A stretch of 64,000 bases of DNA. Origin: Celeribacter baekdonensis B30 (lineage in GTDB: Bacteria; Pseudomonadota; Alphaproteobacteria; Rhodobacterales; Rhodobacteraceae). The notes below the pieces were generated by a model. The model saw only the letters and a program-made list of their open reading frames with translations, had not been told where the DNA came from and ran no database searches. The stretch is taken from positions 1-64,000 of the forward strand of contig NZ_AMRK01000009.1 in the NCBI RefSeq assembly GCF_000299875.1, written 5' to 3'. Of the stretch, positions 46,148 through 54,022 are shown in pieces; position 1 is the first letter of the stretch; each line of letters starts with the position of its first letter. The position numbers and the translations under genes are program-made.

Positions 46148-46498
46148 ATGTTACGAATTGATAGTCATCAAATTGGAATAGAACAGGGGTCCATCCTGCT
46201 TTTTTCGGATTTTCAGGACGGCGGAGCGATGTGGACGGGCAAAGGCCCGCGCGAGTTGCGGCGTGTCGTCGAATTTGACGAGGCGTTTAGTCAGCGTCCC
46301 ATGGTTCAGGTCAGCTTGTCGATGCTCGACATTGACCAAACCACCAACCACCGCGTTGATATCACAGCCGAAATGGTCTCCGAGGACGGGTTTGTGATCG
46401 TTTTCCGCACCTGGGGCGACACAAAGATTGCCCGTGTGCGTGCCGATTGGATGGCCATCGGCCCGGTACGTCACGAGGATGACTGGGACCTCTATTGA
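46148..46498 (+). CDS. H-type lectin domain protein
   Basis: A 116-residue protein that is essentially one H-type lectin domain (PF09458). FQDGGAMWTGKGPRELRRVVEFDEAFSQRP starts it, PMVQVSLSMLDIDQTTNHRVDI is the domain core, and FVIVFRTWGDTKIARVRADWMAIG closes the beta-sandwich. It would bind N-acetylgalactosamine-like sugars if ligand residues are kept. There is no signal peptide from ATG 46148; an earlier in-frame start at 46055 adds residues without homology. It follows the ATP synthase operon behind a terminator and faces prs. Confidence 0.85.
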   Translation: MLRIDSHQIGIEQGSILLFSDFQDGGAMWTGKGPRELRRVVEFDEAFSQRPMVQVSLSMLDIDQTTNHRVDITAEMVSEDGFVIVFRTWGDTKIARVRADWMAIGPVRHEDDWDLY

Positions 46499-46515
46499 GC
46501 CAAGGCTGACATGAA

Positions 46516-46545
46516 AAAGGCGCGTGGGGACCCCATCGCGCCTTT
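46516..46545. terminator. Bidirectional terminator between the lectin gene and prs
   Basis: AAAGGCGCG-TGGGG and CCCCA-t-CGCGCCTTT form a long hairpin with one bulge, between convergent genes. Confidence 0.85.
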
Positions 46546-46584
46546 CGTGTGTCTCACCTATCAGATCGTTAAATCCGAAACGCT

Positions 46585-47601
46585 TCAGGGGTGATAGACA
46601 CCCTCATAGAGCGGCACCAGTGTCTTGTCCTCAAACAAGCTTGACACGGAGGTGCCGTTCCACGTGTTGATGATCGCCTGCGCAAACAGCGGCGCGGTCG
46701 GCACGATGCGGATGTTTTTACAGGCTTTCGCCGTATCTGAGGCCTCAATCGAGTCGGTGATGACCAGTGAAGAGAGTTTGGAATTGGTCACGCGCTCAAC
46801 AGCCGGGCCTGAGAGAACGCCGTGAGAAATATAGGCGTGCACCTCAGCCGCGCCGTGTTCCATCAAAAGATCGGCGGCTTTGCACAGCGTCCCTGCGGTA
46901 TCGACAAGGTCATCGACGATGATACATTTTTTGCCGGCGACATTGCCGATGACGGTCATTTCGGCCACTTCACCGGCCTTTTCGCGGCGTTTGTCGACGA
47001 TGGACAGCGGCGCTTCGATGCGTTTCGCCAATTCGCGGGCGCGGGCCACGCCGCCAACGTCGGGGGACACGATCATGATGTCCTCCAAGCCCTCTTTGAA
47101 ATTGTGTTTGATGTCGAGGGCGAACACCGGCGAGGCGTAAAGGTTGTCCACCGGAATGTCGAAAAAACCCTGAATCTGGGTCGCGTGCAGATCCATCGTC
47201 AACACCCGCTCAATCCCCGCTTCGACCAACATGTTGGCGACGAGTTTGGCGGTGATCGGTGTGCGGGCTTTGGTACGGCGGTCCTGACGAGCATAGCCGA
47301 AGTACGGGATCACAGCAGTGATCCGACCCGCGCTGGAGCGGCGCAGAGCATCGGTGATGATCAGCAATTCCATCAGGTTGTCATTGGCTGGGTTTGAGGT
47401 CGGTTGAACAATGAACATGTCCTCGCCGCGCACGTTTTCATAGACCTCGACGAAAATCTCGCCGTCATTGAACCGCTCCACACGCGCATCGCACAGGTCG
47501 ATGGACATGCCCCGGTGCATTGACAAGCGCCGGGCGATGGCGTTGCCAAGCGTGCGGTTGGCATTTCCTGAAATGATTTTCGGTTCGTGAGTGGAGGGCA
47601 T
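46585..47601 (-). CDS. prs: Ribose-phosphate pyrophosphokinase (PRPP synthetase)
   Basis: A 338-residue enzyme making PRPP from ribose 5-phosphate and ATP for purine, pyrimidine, histidine and tryptophan synthesis. Blocks seen: [59 protein letters not shown], and the PRPP-binding loop [20 protein letters not shown] use ATG 47601 (MPSTHEPKI); the earlier start at 47658 adds non-conserved residues. Single gene. Confidence 0.97.
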   Translation of the reverse strand: MPSTHEPKIISGNANRTLGNAIARRLSMHRGMSIDLCDARVERFNDGEIFVEVYENVRGEDMFIVQPTSNPANDNLMELLIITDALRRSSAGRITAVIPYFGYARQDRRTKARTPITAKLVANMLVEAGIERVLTMDLHATQIQGFFDIPVDNLYASPVFALDIKHNFKEGLEDIMIVSPDVGGVARARELAKRIEAPLSIVDKRREKAGEVAEMTVIGNVAGKKCIIVDDLVDTAGTLCKAADLLMEHGAAEVHAYISHGVLSGPAVERVTNSKLSSLVITDSIEASDTAKACKNIRIVPTAPLFAQAIINTWNGTSVSSLFEDKTLVPLYEGVYHP

Positions 47602-47810
47602 GAGCGCATTTCCCGAGGTGATTTGGCCAGATCTGTCACGGAATCGTAACGTGCCCACCGCTTACCACTCAGACCGCGCATCGTCTATGTCAGAGGTAGG
47701 GTGGCGCTGCGTGAACTGTGTCTTTCTCGTTCTTTTGCGGTGAAACTGGTTTTCCACCAGGGCCGCGCACAGTAACGTCATGGCGAAACGCATCCATCGG
47801 GAGGGACCAA

Positions 47811-48410
47811 ATGGCCCATATTGATTACTATTTTTCGCTCTTGTCGTCCTTCACCTATCTCGCGGGTGACCGTTTTGCCGAAATCGCTGCCAGTCATGGC
47901 GCGACCGTGCACTACAAACCCTATGATATTCTCGCCATGTTTGACCGCACAGGCGCACCGCGTCCGGCGCAGCGCACCGAAGGGCGCAAACTGTACCGGA
48001 TGCAGGAACTCAAACGCTTTGCCGCCAAATTGGACAAGCCAATGAAGTTTGAGCCGGCATTCTGGCCGACCAACGTTGCGCCTGCCTCCTATGCGGTGAT
48101 CGCGGCGCAAGAGGCGGGGGGTGGTGATCTCGACGGATTGGTGCAGCGCCTGTTGAACGCGGTCTGGGAAGAGGACAAAAATATCGCCGAGGATGCGGTG
48201 ATCACCGAGGCGCTCAAGGCCTCTGGCTTTGATCCGATGTTGTCGATGACCGGGATGTTGAAGGGCGCCGAGGTCTATGCGCGCAACCTGGAGGACGCGC
48301 TTGCGGCCGGGGTGTTTGGCTCGCCATTTTATATCGTGACCGACACGGACGAGCGGTTTTGGGGGCAGGACCGGTTGGAAGATCTGGACGCTTATTTGGC
48401 GGCGCTTTAG
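47811..48410 (+). CDS. 2-hydroxychromene-2-carboxylate isomerase family (DsbA-fold) protein
   Basis: A 199-residue thioredoxin/GST-kappa-like protein. HIDYYFSLLSSFTYLAGDRF carries the active-site Ser in place of the DsbA Cys, KPYDILAMFDRTGAPRPAQR is the family's second block, and AGVFGSPFYIVTDTDERFWGQDRL contains the cis-Pro region. Glutathione-dependent isomerisation is the family reaction; substrate here unknown. GGGAGGGACC precedes ATG 47811. Its stop overlaps the 3' end of the convergent ltaE gene by 4 bp. Confidence 0.9.
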   Translation: MAHIDYYFSLLSSFTYLAGDRFAEIAASHGATVHYKPYDILAMFDRTGAPRPAQRTEGRKLYRMQELKRFAAKLDKPMKFEPAFWPTNVAPASYAVIAAQEAGGGDLDGLVQRLLNAVWEEDKNIAEDAVITEALKASGFDPMLSMTGMLKGAEVYARNLEDALAAGVFGSPFYIVTDTDERFWGQDRLEDLDAYLAAL

Positions 48411-49441
48411 TCGGTAAGCGTCGCCAAAAGCGCGTCGACATCGGCCTCAGTCGTGGACCAGCTTGCGACAAACCGCGCGAGCATCGGCTGATCCGGGTCA
48501 CCTATCACGGGCTGTGCGCCCCAAAGATTATAGACCGCGCCGCGTGCCTTTGCCTTGGCGTGTTGGGCGCGAGTCAGGCGGGCGAACACCATATTGCCCG
48601 CCACCTCATAGGCCAACTCGCCACCGATCTCGGTGATCCCGGCGGCCAATCGTGCACCCATGGCATTGGCCTGGGTTGCCAGCTCAAGCCATAGATCATC
48701 CTGAAGCCACGCCAGTATTTGCGCCGAGACATAGCGCGCTTTTGAGAGATTGTGCCCGCCGCGCATCCGGTTGCTTTCAAAGGCATTTTTGAGCGATGGA
48801 TCAAACAGGATCGCCGCCTCTGCCGCCATCGCGCCGGTTTTGGTCGCTCCCAAAGAGAGCGCCGAAATTTCGCGGGTCATTTCCCATGGCGAGGCGTGCG
48901 AGGCCGCCATCGCATTGGCAAACCGCGCGCCATCTAAGTGCAGTGGCAACTGTGCGGCATCAGCGATCGCGGCGATGTCCGCCGGGCGATAGAGTTCGCC
49001 AAATTCGGTCAAGTTGGTCAGGGACACGGCAGCGGGCGGGCTGGCGTGAATGTCGTCTTTGGCGCCGTCAGAGATGACTTCACCGTGCAGCTCCTCAGGG
49101 GCCAGACGGCTGGCCGTACCGGGCAAAGGTTTGAGTTTCGCCCCGCCGGAATAAAATGGCACGGAGTTGCGTTCATCCACCTCGATATGCGCGGTTTTAT
49201 GGCAATAGATGATGCCCCAGGGCGGGGTCATCGCCGCCAGAATCGCCGCATTGGTGCCGGTGCCGGAGGTCATCGGATAGACCAATGCGTCCGGGGCCTG
49301 AAACAGGTCGCGCAGCCGCTCGGTCAATTCCGCCGTCCAGCGGTCCGTGCCGTAGGGGGAGGCGTAGCCGTCATTGGCTTTGGTCAGCGCTTCCATCAGT
49401 TTTGGATGCACGCCGGAGGTGTTGTCAGACCCAAAAAACAT
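48407..49441 (-). CDS. ltaE: Low-specificity L-threonine aldolase
   Basis: A 344-residue PLP enzyme of the beta-eliminating lyase/threonine aldolase family, converting threonine or allo-threonine to glycine and acetaldehyde. FGSDNTSGVHPKLMEAL begins it, the PLP-phosphate region is MTSGTGTNAAILAA, HLDGARFANA carries the PLP-contacting Asp, and K201 in LGATKTGAM is the Schiff-base lysine. The ATG shares a base with the stop of the ycgN-like gene (TGATG), so it is the third gene of a ribF-ycgN-ltaE unit. Confidence 0.93.
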   Translation of the reverse strand: MFFGSDNTSGVHPKLMEALTKANDGYASPYGTDRWTAELTERLRDLFQAPDALVYPMTSGTGTNAAILAAMTPPWGIIYCHKTAHIEVDERNSVPFYSGGAKLKPLPGTASRLAPEELHGEVISDGAKDDIHASPPAAVSLTNLTEFGELYRPADIAAIADAAQLPLHLDGARFANAMAASHASPWEMTREISALSLGATKTGAMAAEAAILFDPSLKNAFESNRMRGGHNLSKARYVSAQILAWLQDDLWLELATQANAMGARLAAGITEIGGELAYEVAGNMVFARLTRAQHAKAKARGAVYNLWGAQPVIGDPDQPMLARFVASWSTTEADVDALLATLTD

Positions 49442-49890
49442 CAGCTCGGCTCCTCAATGATATAGTCTTCCCACTCGTCCTCATCGACCTCGAATTCCGG
49501 GACGGTGCGTCCGCGCACAGAGACGCCTGCGGCATGGACGCTTTCGGGATCGCCGGTCAACAGCGGATGCCAGTCGGGCAACTCGCGCCCCTGCCACAAC
49601 AGGCGATAGGCGCAGGTGACGGGCATCCAATAGGCATGGGTTTCGATGGTCTCGGGGCTGAGTTGAATGCACTCAGGCACAAGGTTTTTGCGGATCTGAT
49701 ATTGGCCGCATTGGCAGGACTGATCATCCAAAAGCCGACAGGCGACGCGTGTTAAAAACACCTCGCCGGTGTCCGCATCCTCGATTTTATTAAGGCAACA
49801 TTTGCCGCAGCCGTCACACAGCGCTTCCCATTCTTCGGGGGTCATCTTTTTGAGCGGGACGGTTTCCCAAAACCGGGGGCGCGTGCTCAT
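49441..49890 (-). CDS. YcgN-family cysteine-cluster protein
   Basis: A 149-residue protein of the UPF0260/YcgN family. CDGCGKCCLNKIED and later CRLLDDQSCQCGQYQIRKNLVPEC form a dense Cys cluster of the CxxCxxCC type that likely binds zinc or an iron-sulfur cluster. Biochemical role not known. ATG 49890 overlaps the ribF stop (ATGA), which decides the start over an upstream in-frame ATG at 49926. Middle gene of the ribF-ycgN-ltaE cluster. Confidence 0.88.
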   Translation of the reverse strand: MSTRPRFWETVPLKKMTPEEWEALCDGCGKCCLNKIEDADTGEVFLTRVACRLLDDQSCQCGQYQIRKNLVPECIQLSPETIETHAYWMPVTCAYRLLWQGRELPDWHPLLTGDPESVHAAGVSVRGRTVPEFEVDEDEWEDYIIEEPS

Positions 49891-50813
49891 TCCAGAGCGC
49901 CAAGGATCTGACGCGCCCGCTCGCAATCGGCATTCATTTGCACGATCAGCGCATCCAAATCAGTGAACACCAATTCGGGCCGCAGGTAATCGACAAAGGC
50001 GACGGAGAGATGTTCGTCGTAAAGATTGCCTTCAAAATCAAACACAAAGGTCTCAAGGCAGGGCAGATTTGCGCCAAAGGTCGGTTTGACGCCCAGAGAC
50101 GCCGCGCCTTGATAGCTGCCTTTGTTCGGGCCGGTGAGGACATCGACCAGCACCGCGTAGACGCCAAATTTCGGCGCATGCAGCCCAGCGATGGACATAT
50201 TGGCCGTCGGAAAGCCAAGATCGCGACCGCGTTTGTCGCCATGCCCGACCATGCCCTCGATGCGGTGCCAGTGACCCAGCATATTGGCGGCATCTTTCGG
50301 TCGGCCTTCGGCCAAAGCCACGCGGATCGCAGAGGAGGAGGAGACGCCGCCATCGGTTTCCAAAAGCTCGGCCACGGTGACGCCAAAGCCCATCTCTTCG
50401 CCAAACCGTTTGAGGTCTTCGACTTTGCCGGCGCGTTTGGAGCCAAAGCAAAAATCGGCCCCGACCACGACATGGCTCAGGCCAAGCCCGTCTTTGATCA
50501 CGCTGCGGGCAAATTGTTCTGGCGTCATCGCTGCCATATCGGCGTCAAACGGCAGTTGAAACAACTGTTCAACCCCGAGTTTCGCCAGTCGATTGGCCTT
50601 GGCTTCGGCATTCATCAGGCGAAAGGGCGGGGCGCCGGGGGCAAAATATTCACGCGGATGGGGTTCAAAGGTGACAAGACCAAGTGGGCCATATTGGCGC
50701 GCAAGGTCAATGACACGGCGGTGACCAAGGTGCACACCATCAAAATTGCCAATGGCGGCAGAACAGCCTTTGGCCTCGTCAGGAATGTCGGTCCAGTGCG
50801 TGTGAATCTGCAT
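49887..50813 (-). CDS. ribF: Bifunctional riboflavin kinase / FAD synthetase
   Basis: A 308-residue enzyme. The N-terminal FMN adenylyltransferase domain has the nucleotidyltransferase motif AIGNFDGVHLGHRRVI (20-35) and SSSAIRVALAEG. The C-terminal riboflavin kinase domain has GHGDKRGRDLGFPTANM, GVYAVLVDV and LYDEHLSVAFVDYLRPE. It makes FMN and FAD. The ribosome binding site lies inside a G/C-rich hairpin directly before the ATG. The gene is followed with overlap by ycgN. Confidence 0.96.
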   Translation of the reverse strand: MQIHTHWTDIPDEAKGCSAAIGNFDGVHLGHRRVIDLARQYGPLGLVTFEPHPREYFAPGAPPFRLMNAEAKANRLAKLGVEQLFQLPFDADMAAMTPEQFARSVIKDGLGLSHVVVGADFCFGSKRAGKVEDLKRFGEEMGFGVTVAELLETDGGVSSSSAIRVALAEGRPKDAANMLGHWHRIEGMVGHGDKRGRDLGFPTANMSIAGLHAPKFGVYAVLVDVLTGPNKGSYQGAASLGVKPTFGANLPCLETFVFDFEGNLYDEHLSVAFVDYLRPELVFTDLDALIVQMNADCERARQILGALE

Positions 50814-50835
50814 GGGGCTCCTCGCGGGGAGCCCC
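50814..50835 (-). promoter_or_regulatory. Hairpin covering the ribF ribosome binding site
   Basis: On the minus strand GGGGCTCC and GGAGCCCC form an 8-bp stem around CCGCGA, ending at the base before the ribF ATG. The Shine-Dalgarno AGGAG is split between loop and stem. It could act as a translational switch or simply as the end of the maoC transcript; it has no T-run. Confidence 0.45.
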
Positions 50836-50840
50836 CCGCG

Positions 50841-51284
50841 TCAGTCGAATTTGCGGCTCGGCGCAAGCACCATAGCCTCGCCTTTCAAGACTACGGTATC
50901 GCCTACGGTACAGCGACATTCAAGAGCAACCCGGCGTTTTGCGTGGATGATGTCGGTTACGGTCACTTCGGCCAACACGGTGTCGCCGGGGCGCACGGGG
51001 GCGAGGAATTTCAAAGTCTGGCCCATATAGATGGTGCCATGGCCGGGCAATTGCTCGCCAATCACCGCCGAAATGAGACCCGCCGTCAACATGCCATGGG
51101 CGATGCGGCCTTCGAAAATCGTGTCGTTGGCATAGTCATCGTCGAAATGCACGGGGTTGCGGTCGGTCGAAACTTCACCAAACAACTCGATGTCATGATC
51201 GGTGATGGTTTTGCGCAAAGAGCGCGTCATCCCGATTTCGATGTCCTCGATGCAGATGGTTCCGCGGGGCATATTGTCCAACAT
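50841..51284 (-). CDS. MaoC-family (R)-hydratase-like protein
   Basis: A 147-residue hot-dog-fold protein. The hydratase-2 motif DRNPVHFDDDYANDTIFEGRIAHGML contains the catalytic D and H, and FLAPVRPGDTVLAEV is the MaoC dimer region. It probably hydrates trans-2-enoyl-CoA or acts on a related acyl-CoA. I start at ATG 51284, which has GGAG in front; an upstream ATG at 51344 adds unlike residues. ribF begins 27 bp downstream on the same strand. An A/T-centred inverted repeat lies about 90-120 bp upstream and may be its operator. Confidence 0.92.
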   Translation of the reverse strand: MLDNMPRGTICIEDIEIGMTRSLRKTITDHDIELFGEVSTDRNPVHFDDDYANDTIFEGRIAHGMLTAGLISAVIGEQLPGHGTIYMGQTLKFLAPVRPGDTVLAEVTVTDIIHAKRRVALECRCTVGDTVVLKGEAMVLAPSRKFD

Positions 51285-51374
51285 GATCTCCGAATCCTTC
51301 GCTGTGTTGCAGTGCAGCATAGACTCAAATGATAAACGAAACAATATTGCGCGAAAGAAAAAAACTAAAATGTG

Positions 51375-51405
51375 ATGTTGTGTGCAAATATATTTCGCAC
51401 AACAT
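51375..51405. promoter_or_regulatory. A/T-centred inverted repeat upstream of maoC
   Basis: ATGTTGTG (51375-51382) and CACAACAT (51398-51405) are perfect 8-bp arms around a core containing AAATATATTT. This looks like an operator for a dimeric regulator in the maoC promoter region. Confidence 0.5.
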
Positions 51406-51430
51406 GTCTCTTATTTGAGGCAGTTTGTGG

Positions 51431-51458
51431 TGTGGCGCGGCCTGTTTGCCACGCCACA
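51431..51458 (-). terminator. Hairpin behind the HAD gene
   Basis: TGTGGCGCGGC and GCCACGCCACA pair over 11 positions with one G-T/A-C mismatch around CTGTTT, 5 bp after the HAD stop. There is no clear T-run on the minus strand. Confidence 0.5.
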
Positions 51459-51463
51459 GCCAC

Positions 51464-52339
51464 TTAGCGCAGAAGGGAAATGGCCGCTGTCGGAGCCAGG
51501 TTTTGCTCGGAGAGCCACATTTTCAACCGGGCAGGATCGGGGTTGATCGGATCGGGGCCGAATTCTTTGGCCGCCAAGCCGCCGGTGATGAACAATACGT
51601 CCAAGCCCTCGCCAATGCCGCCCATCACATCGGTGCCGATGCCATCGCCAATGCATAGGATGCGCGCGTCCTCGACCTCAGCGATGCGCGACAGGCGACG
51701 CCGCGCCAGATCATAAATCGGCGGGTGCGGTTTGCCGAAATAGAGGCTCTCACCGCCCATTTCGGTATAAAGCGCGGCCAAAGCCCCGGCGCACCATTCG
51801 CGGATTTCACCCCGATCGACAACAATGTCAGGGTTGGCACAGAGCAGTTTCATGCCCTTTTGCTTGGCGTAGAGGAAGGTGCCGCGATACTCTTCGGGAT
51901 CGGCCAGAGGGTCTTCGGGACCAGAGCAGACAATGCCCTCCGCGTCCTTCAGCGGCACTTCGGTGATCTCAAGCGCTTCTTCCATAATGATGTCCATCGG
52001 CTGCATGAAATCGTCTTTGAACATGTCGCCGATGTGATGCACTTTTTGCCCCACCACGCCCAGATACATCGCCAAACGCGCCGAATCGCCTGAGGTGGCA
52101 ATGGCGTCATAGGCGTCATCCGGCACGCCGAACTCTTTGATTTGAGTCGCAACCGAGCGCCAAGGTCGCGGCGAGTTGGTCACCAACACCACCTTGCCGC
52201 CGGTTTGACGGTACGCTTGCAGGGCCGCACAGGCCTCGGGGTAGGCGGTTACGCCGTTGTGGACACATCCCCACAGATCGACGAACAGCGCGTCGTAATT
52301 GGTGGAAATCTCGGGGAGCGATTGGATCAGGCGGGTCAT
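51464..52339 (-). CDS. TIGR01459-type HAD-IIA family protein
   Basis: A 291-residue protein of the NagD-like HAD-IIA group. Motif I reads DLWGCVHNG: D21 is kept, but the usual second Asp (DxD) is W23. Motif II is VLVTNSPRP, and motif IV is ARILCIGDGIGTDVMGG. The replaced Asp normally acts as general acid/base, so ordinary phosphatase activity may be weak or absent. By my recollection the DxWG form is a feature of this subfamily rather than a mutation here. Function unknown. It is the nearest upstream gene to maoC on the same strand, with a hairpin in between. Confidence 0.88.
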   Translation of the reverse strand: MTRLIQSLPEISTNYDALFVDLWGCVHNGVTAYPEACAALQAYRQTGGKVVLVTNSPRPWRSVATQIKEFGVPDDAYDAIATSGDSARLAMYLGVVGQKVHHIGDMFKDDFMQPMDIIMEEALEITEVPLKDAEGIVCSGPEDPLADPEEYRGTFLYAKQKGMKLLCANPDIVVDRGEIREWCAGALAALYTEMGGESLYFGKPHPPIYDLARRRLSRIAEVEDARILCIGDGIGTDVMGGIGEGLDVLFITGGLAAKEFGPDPINPDPARLKMWLSEQNLAPTAAISLLR

Positions 52340-52435
52340 TGGGGCCTCTGAATTTAGGGTCGCCTTTGATATAGGCTATTTGGGCGGAAAGGGGAGGGGC
52401 GGCATCAAGCGCAACGGATCGGGACCCTCAGCATG

Positions 52436-52915
52436 TCAGCCTTCAAAGGCTCTGGGGTAGATCAGCGCGGGAGTCTTCGTCTGTGTCGGGCCTGCGATCA
52501 AGGTGTGGTCCAGCGGATAGGGAGAGGTGAAGCCCGCCGGGATCGGGGCAAAACCGCAGCGGGTGTAAAATGCCGGATCGCCCAAAACGACCAAGCTGTT
52601 GCCGCTCATCACCGACCATTGCGAGATCATGCCAACAAGGCGTCGACCATGGCCATGACGTTGCAGATCGGGGCGGATGGCGACCGGGGCGAGGCAGAGC
52701 CAGCCTTTGGGTGAGACCATGGTCGAGAGCGCGGCATAGCCGACAATCCCCTCGGAGGAGGGCAGGACCATTTCGCCGGCGATCGCGCGGGTTTTGCGCA
52801 GATCATCGACCAGTTTGGCCTCGTCTTTTTGGCCAAAAGCGGCGGTCAAAAGGGCGAAGACCTCGTCCTCTTCGCCGCGTTTCAGTTCGCGCATGAAATC
52901 CGGGCGTGTCGCCAT
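52436..52915 (-). CDS. GNAT-family N-acetyltransferase (YhbS-like)
   Basis: A 159-residue acetyltransferase. The acetyl-CoA loop region APVAIRPDLQRHGHGRRLVGM is clear, followed by VVLGDPAFYTRCGFAPI and the C-terminal KTPALIYPRAF typical of YhbS-like GNATs. Substrate unknown. It shares its layout and several blocks with the other GNAT at 58211-58711. It lies alone between two terminated units. Confidence 0.88.
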   Translation of the reverse strand: MATRPDFMRELKRGEEDEVFALLTAAFGQKDEAKLVDDLRKTRAIAGEMVLPSSEGIVGYAALSTMVSPKGWLCLAPVAIRPDLQRHGHGRRLVGMISQWSVMSGNSLVVLGDPAFYTRCGFAPIPAGFTSPYPLDHTLIAGPTQTKTPALIYPRAFEG

Positions 52916-52934
52916 GAACGGCTCCTCAAACGAA

Positions 52935-52962
52935 AAAGGCCCGCCGGATTGGGCGGGCCTTT
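52935..52962 (-). terminator. ppaC terminator
   Basis: AAAGGCCCGCC and GGCGGGCCTTT form a perfect 11-bp stem with a 6-nt loop, 16 bp behind the ppaC stop. Confidence 0.87.
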
Positions 52963-52977
52963 GGGCTATCGCTTAGA

Positions 52978-53898
52978 TTACAGCTTCAGGTTCGGAATGA
53001 TCTGTTTTTTGCGGGACATGATGCCCGGCAGCACAACAGAGTCGCCCGTCACAGTGGCGCCAAAGGATTTCTCCGCCACGGCTTTCACCACATCGTTTTG
53101 CACGAACATGGTGGCTTCTTCATTCAGAATATCGACCACGAACAACAGCACATGATCCACGCCGTCTTCCTTGGCGACATCGACCATGGAAGCCAACAGG
53201 CTGGCTTTGCGGTCCAGCACGATTTTCGGCGCGGTGGTTTCCAACACGGAGACGCGGAATTTGGTGCCTTCGACGGCGTATTCTTTCGAATCCATCCGCA
53301 ACAATTCGGCGTCAGAAAAGGCGGAGACATCGGATTTGGCTTCGAACATTTCAGAGGCGTATTGGCCCAAGTTGATGTTCAGTTCAGAGGCCAGTTTTTC
53401 GGCCAGGGCTTTGTCCACGTCCGTGGTGGTTGGGGACCGGAATTCCAATGTGTCGGACAGGATGCAAGACAGCATCGCGCCTTTGATGTTGTCGGGCATT
53501 TTGGCGGCATCGTCGCCCATCAGGTCATACATGATTGTCGCGGTGCAGGCGAGCGGGCGGATGGTGATGTCGATCGGACCTTTGGTCTCAAGGCCGCCCA
53601 CAAGTTTGTGGTGGTCAATGATGGCGATGACATTGGCGTCATTGATTGCGTCCGGCAATTCGGCCGGGTTGTTGGTGTCGACGATGACAACGTTCTGGCC
53701 TTCAGCAACCTCAGAAATGATCTCGGGCATTTCAAAGCCCCATTTCTCAACCACAAACGCGGCTTCTGTGTTCGGCGCGCCCAAAAGCACGGGTTTGGCG
53801 TCAACGCCTTTCACTTCGTTGAGGTACCATGCCCAGATGAGCGGGGAACCGGTGGAATCTGTGTCAGGGGATTTGTGGCCGAAAACGAGCGTGGTCAT
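52978..53898 (-). CDS. ppaC: Manganese-dependent inorganic pyrophosphatase
   Basis: A 306-residue family II pyrophosphatase (DHH superfamily). Metal ligands are in VFGHKSPDTDS (H, D, D near the N-terminus), VIVDTNNP (D) and IAIIDHHKL (DHH). The C-terminal DHHA2 domain ends SVVLPGIMSRKKQIIPNL with the R-K-K-Q substrate motif. It hydrolyses pyrophosphate using Mn. ATG 53898 is chosen because the conserved TTLVFGHKSPDTDS begins there; the longer frame to 54075 would read into unrelated sequence. Confidence 0.95.
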   Translation of the reverse strand: MTTLVFGHKSPDTDSTGSPLIWAWYLNEVKGVDAKPVLLGAPNTEAAFVVEKWGFEMPEIISEVAEGQNVVIVDTNNPAELPDAINDANVIAIIDHHKLVGGLETKGPIDITIRPLACTATIMYDLMGDDAAKMPDNIKGAMLSCILSDTLEFRSPTTTDVDKALAEKLASELNINLGQYASEMFEAKSDVSAFSDAELLRMDSKEYAVEGTKFRVSVLETTAPKIVLDRKASLLASMVDVAKEDGVDHVLLFVVDILNEEATMFVQNDVVKAVAEKSFGATVTGDSVVLPGIMSRKKQIIPNLKL

Positions 53899-54022
53899 AT
53901 GTCTGTCCCATAGATAGCGTGAGGATATTGGTATTTCGCGGTCCTTATAGGCGGTGCAGCATGGCTTGTCACCTGTTGAGCGCAGGGCTGTTTCGGTCGG
54001 TCGCGTGCAGGAGCATGTGGCG

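Noticed and set aside
50814-50840. FMN riboswitch before ribF
   Set aside because: The 27-bp gap is far too short for the RFN element; only a simple hairpin fits.
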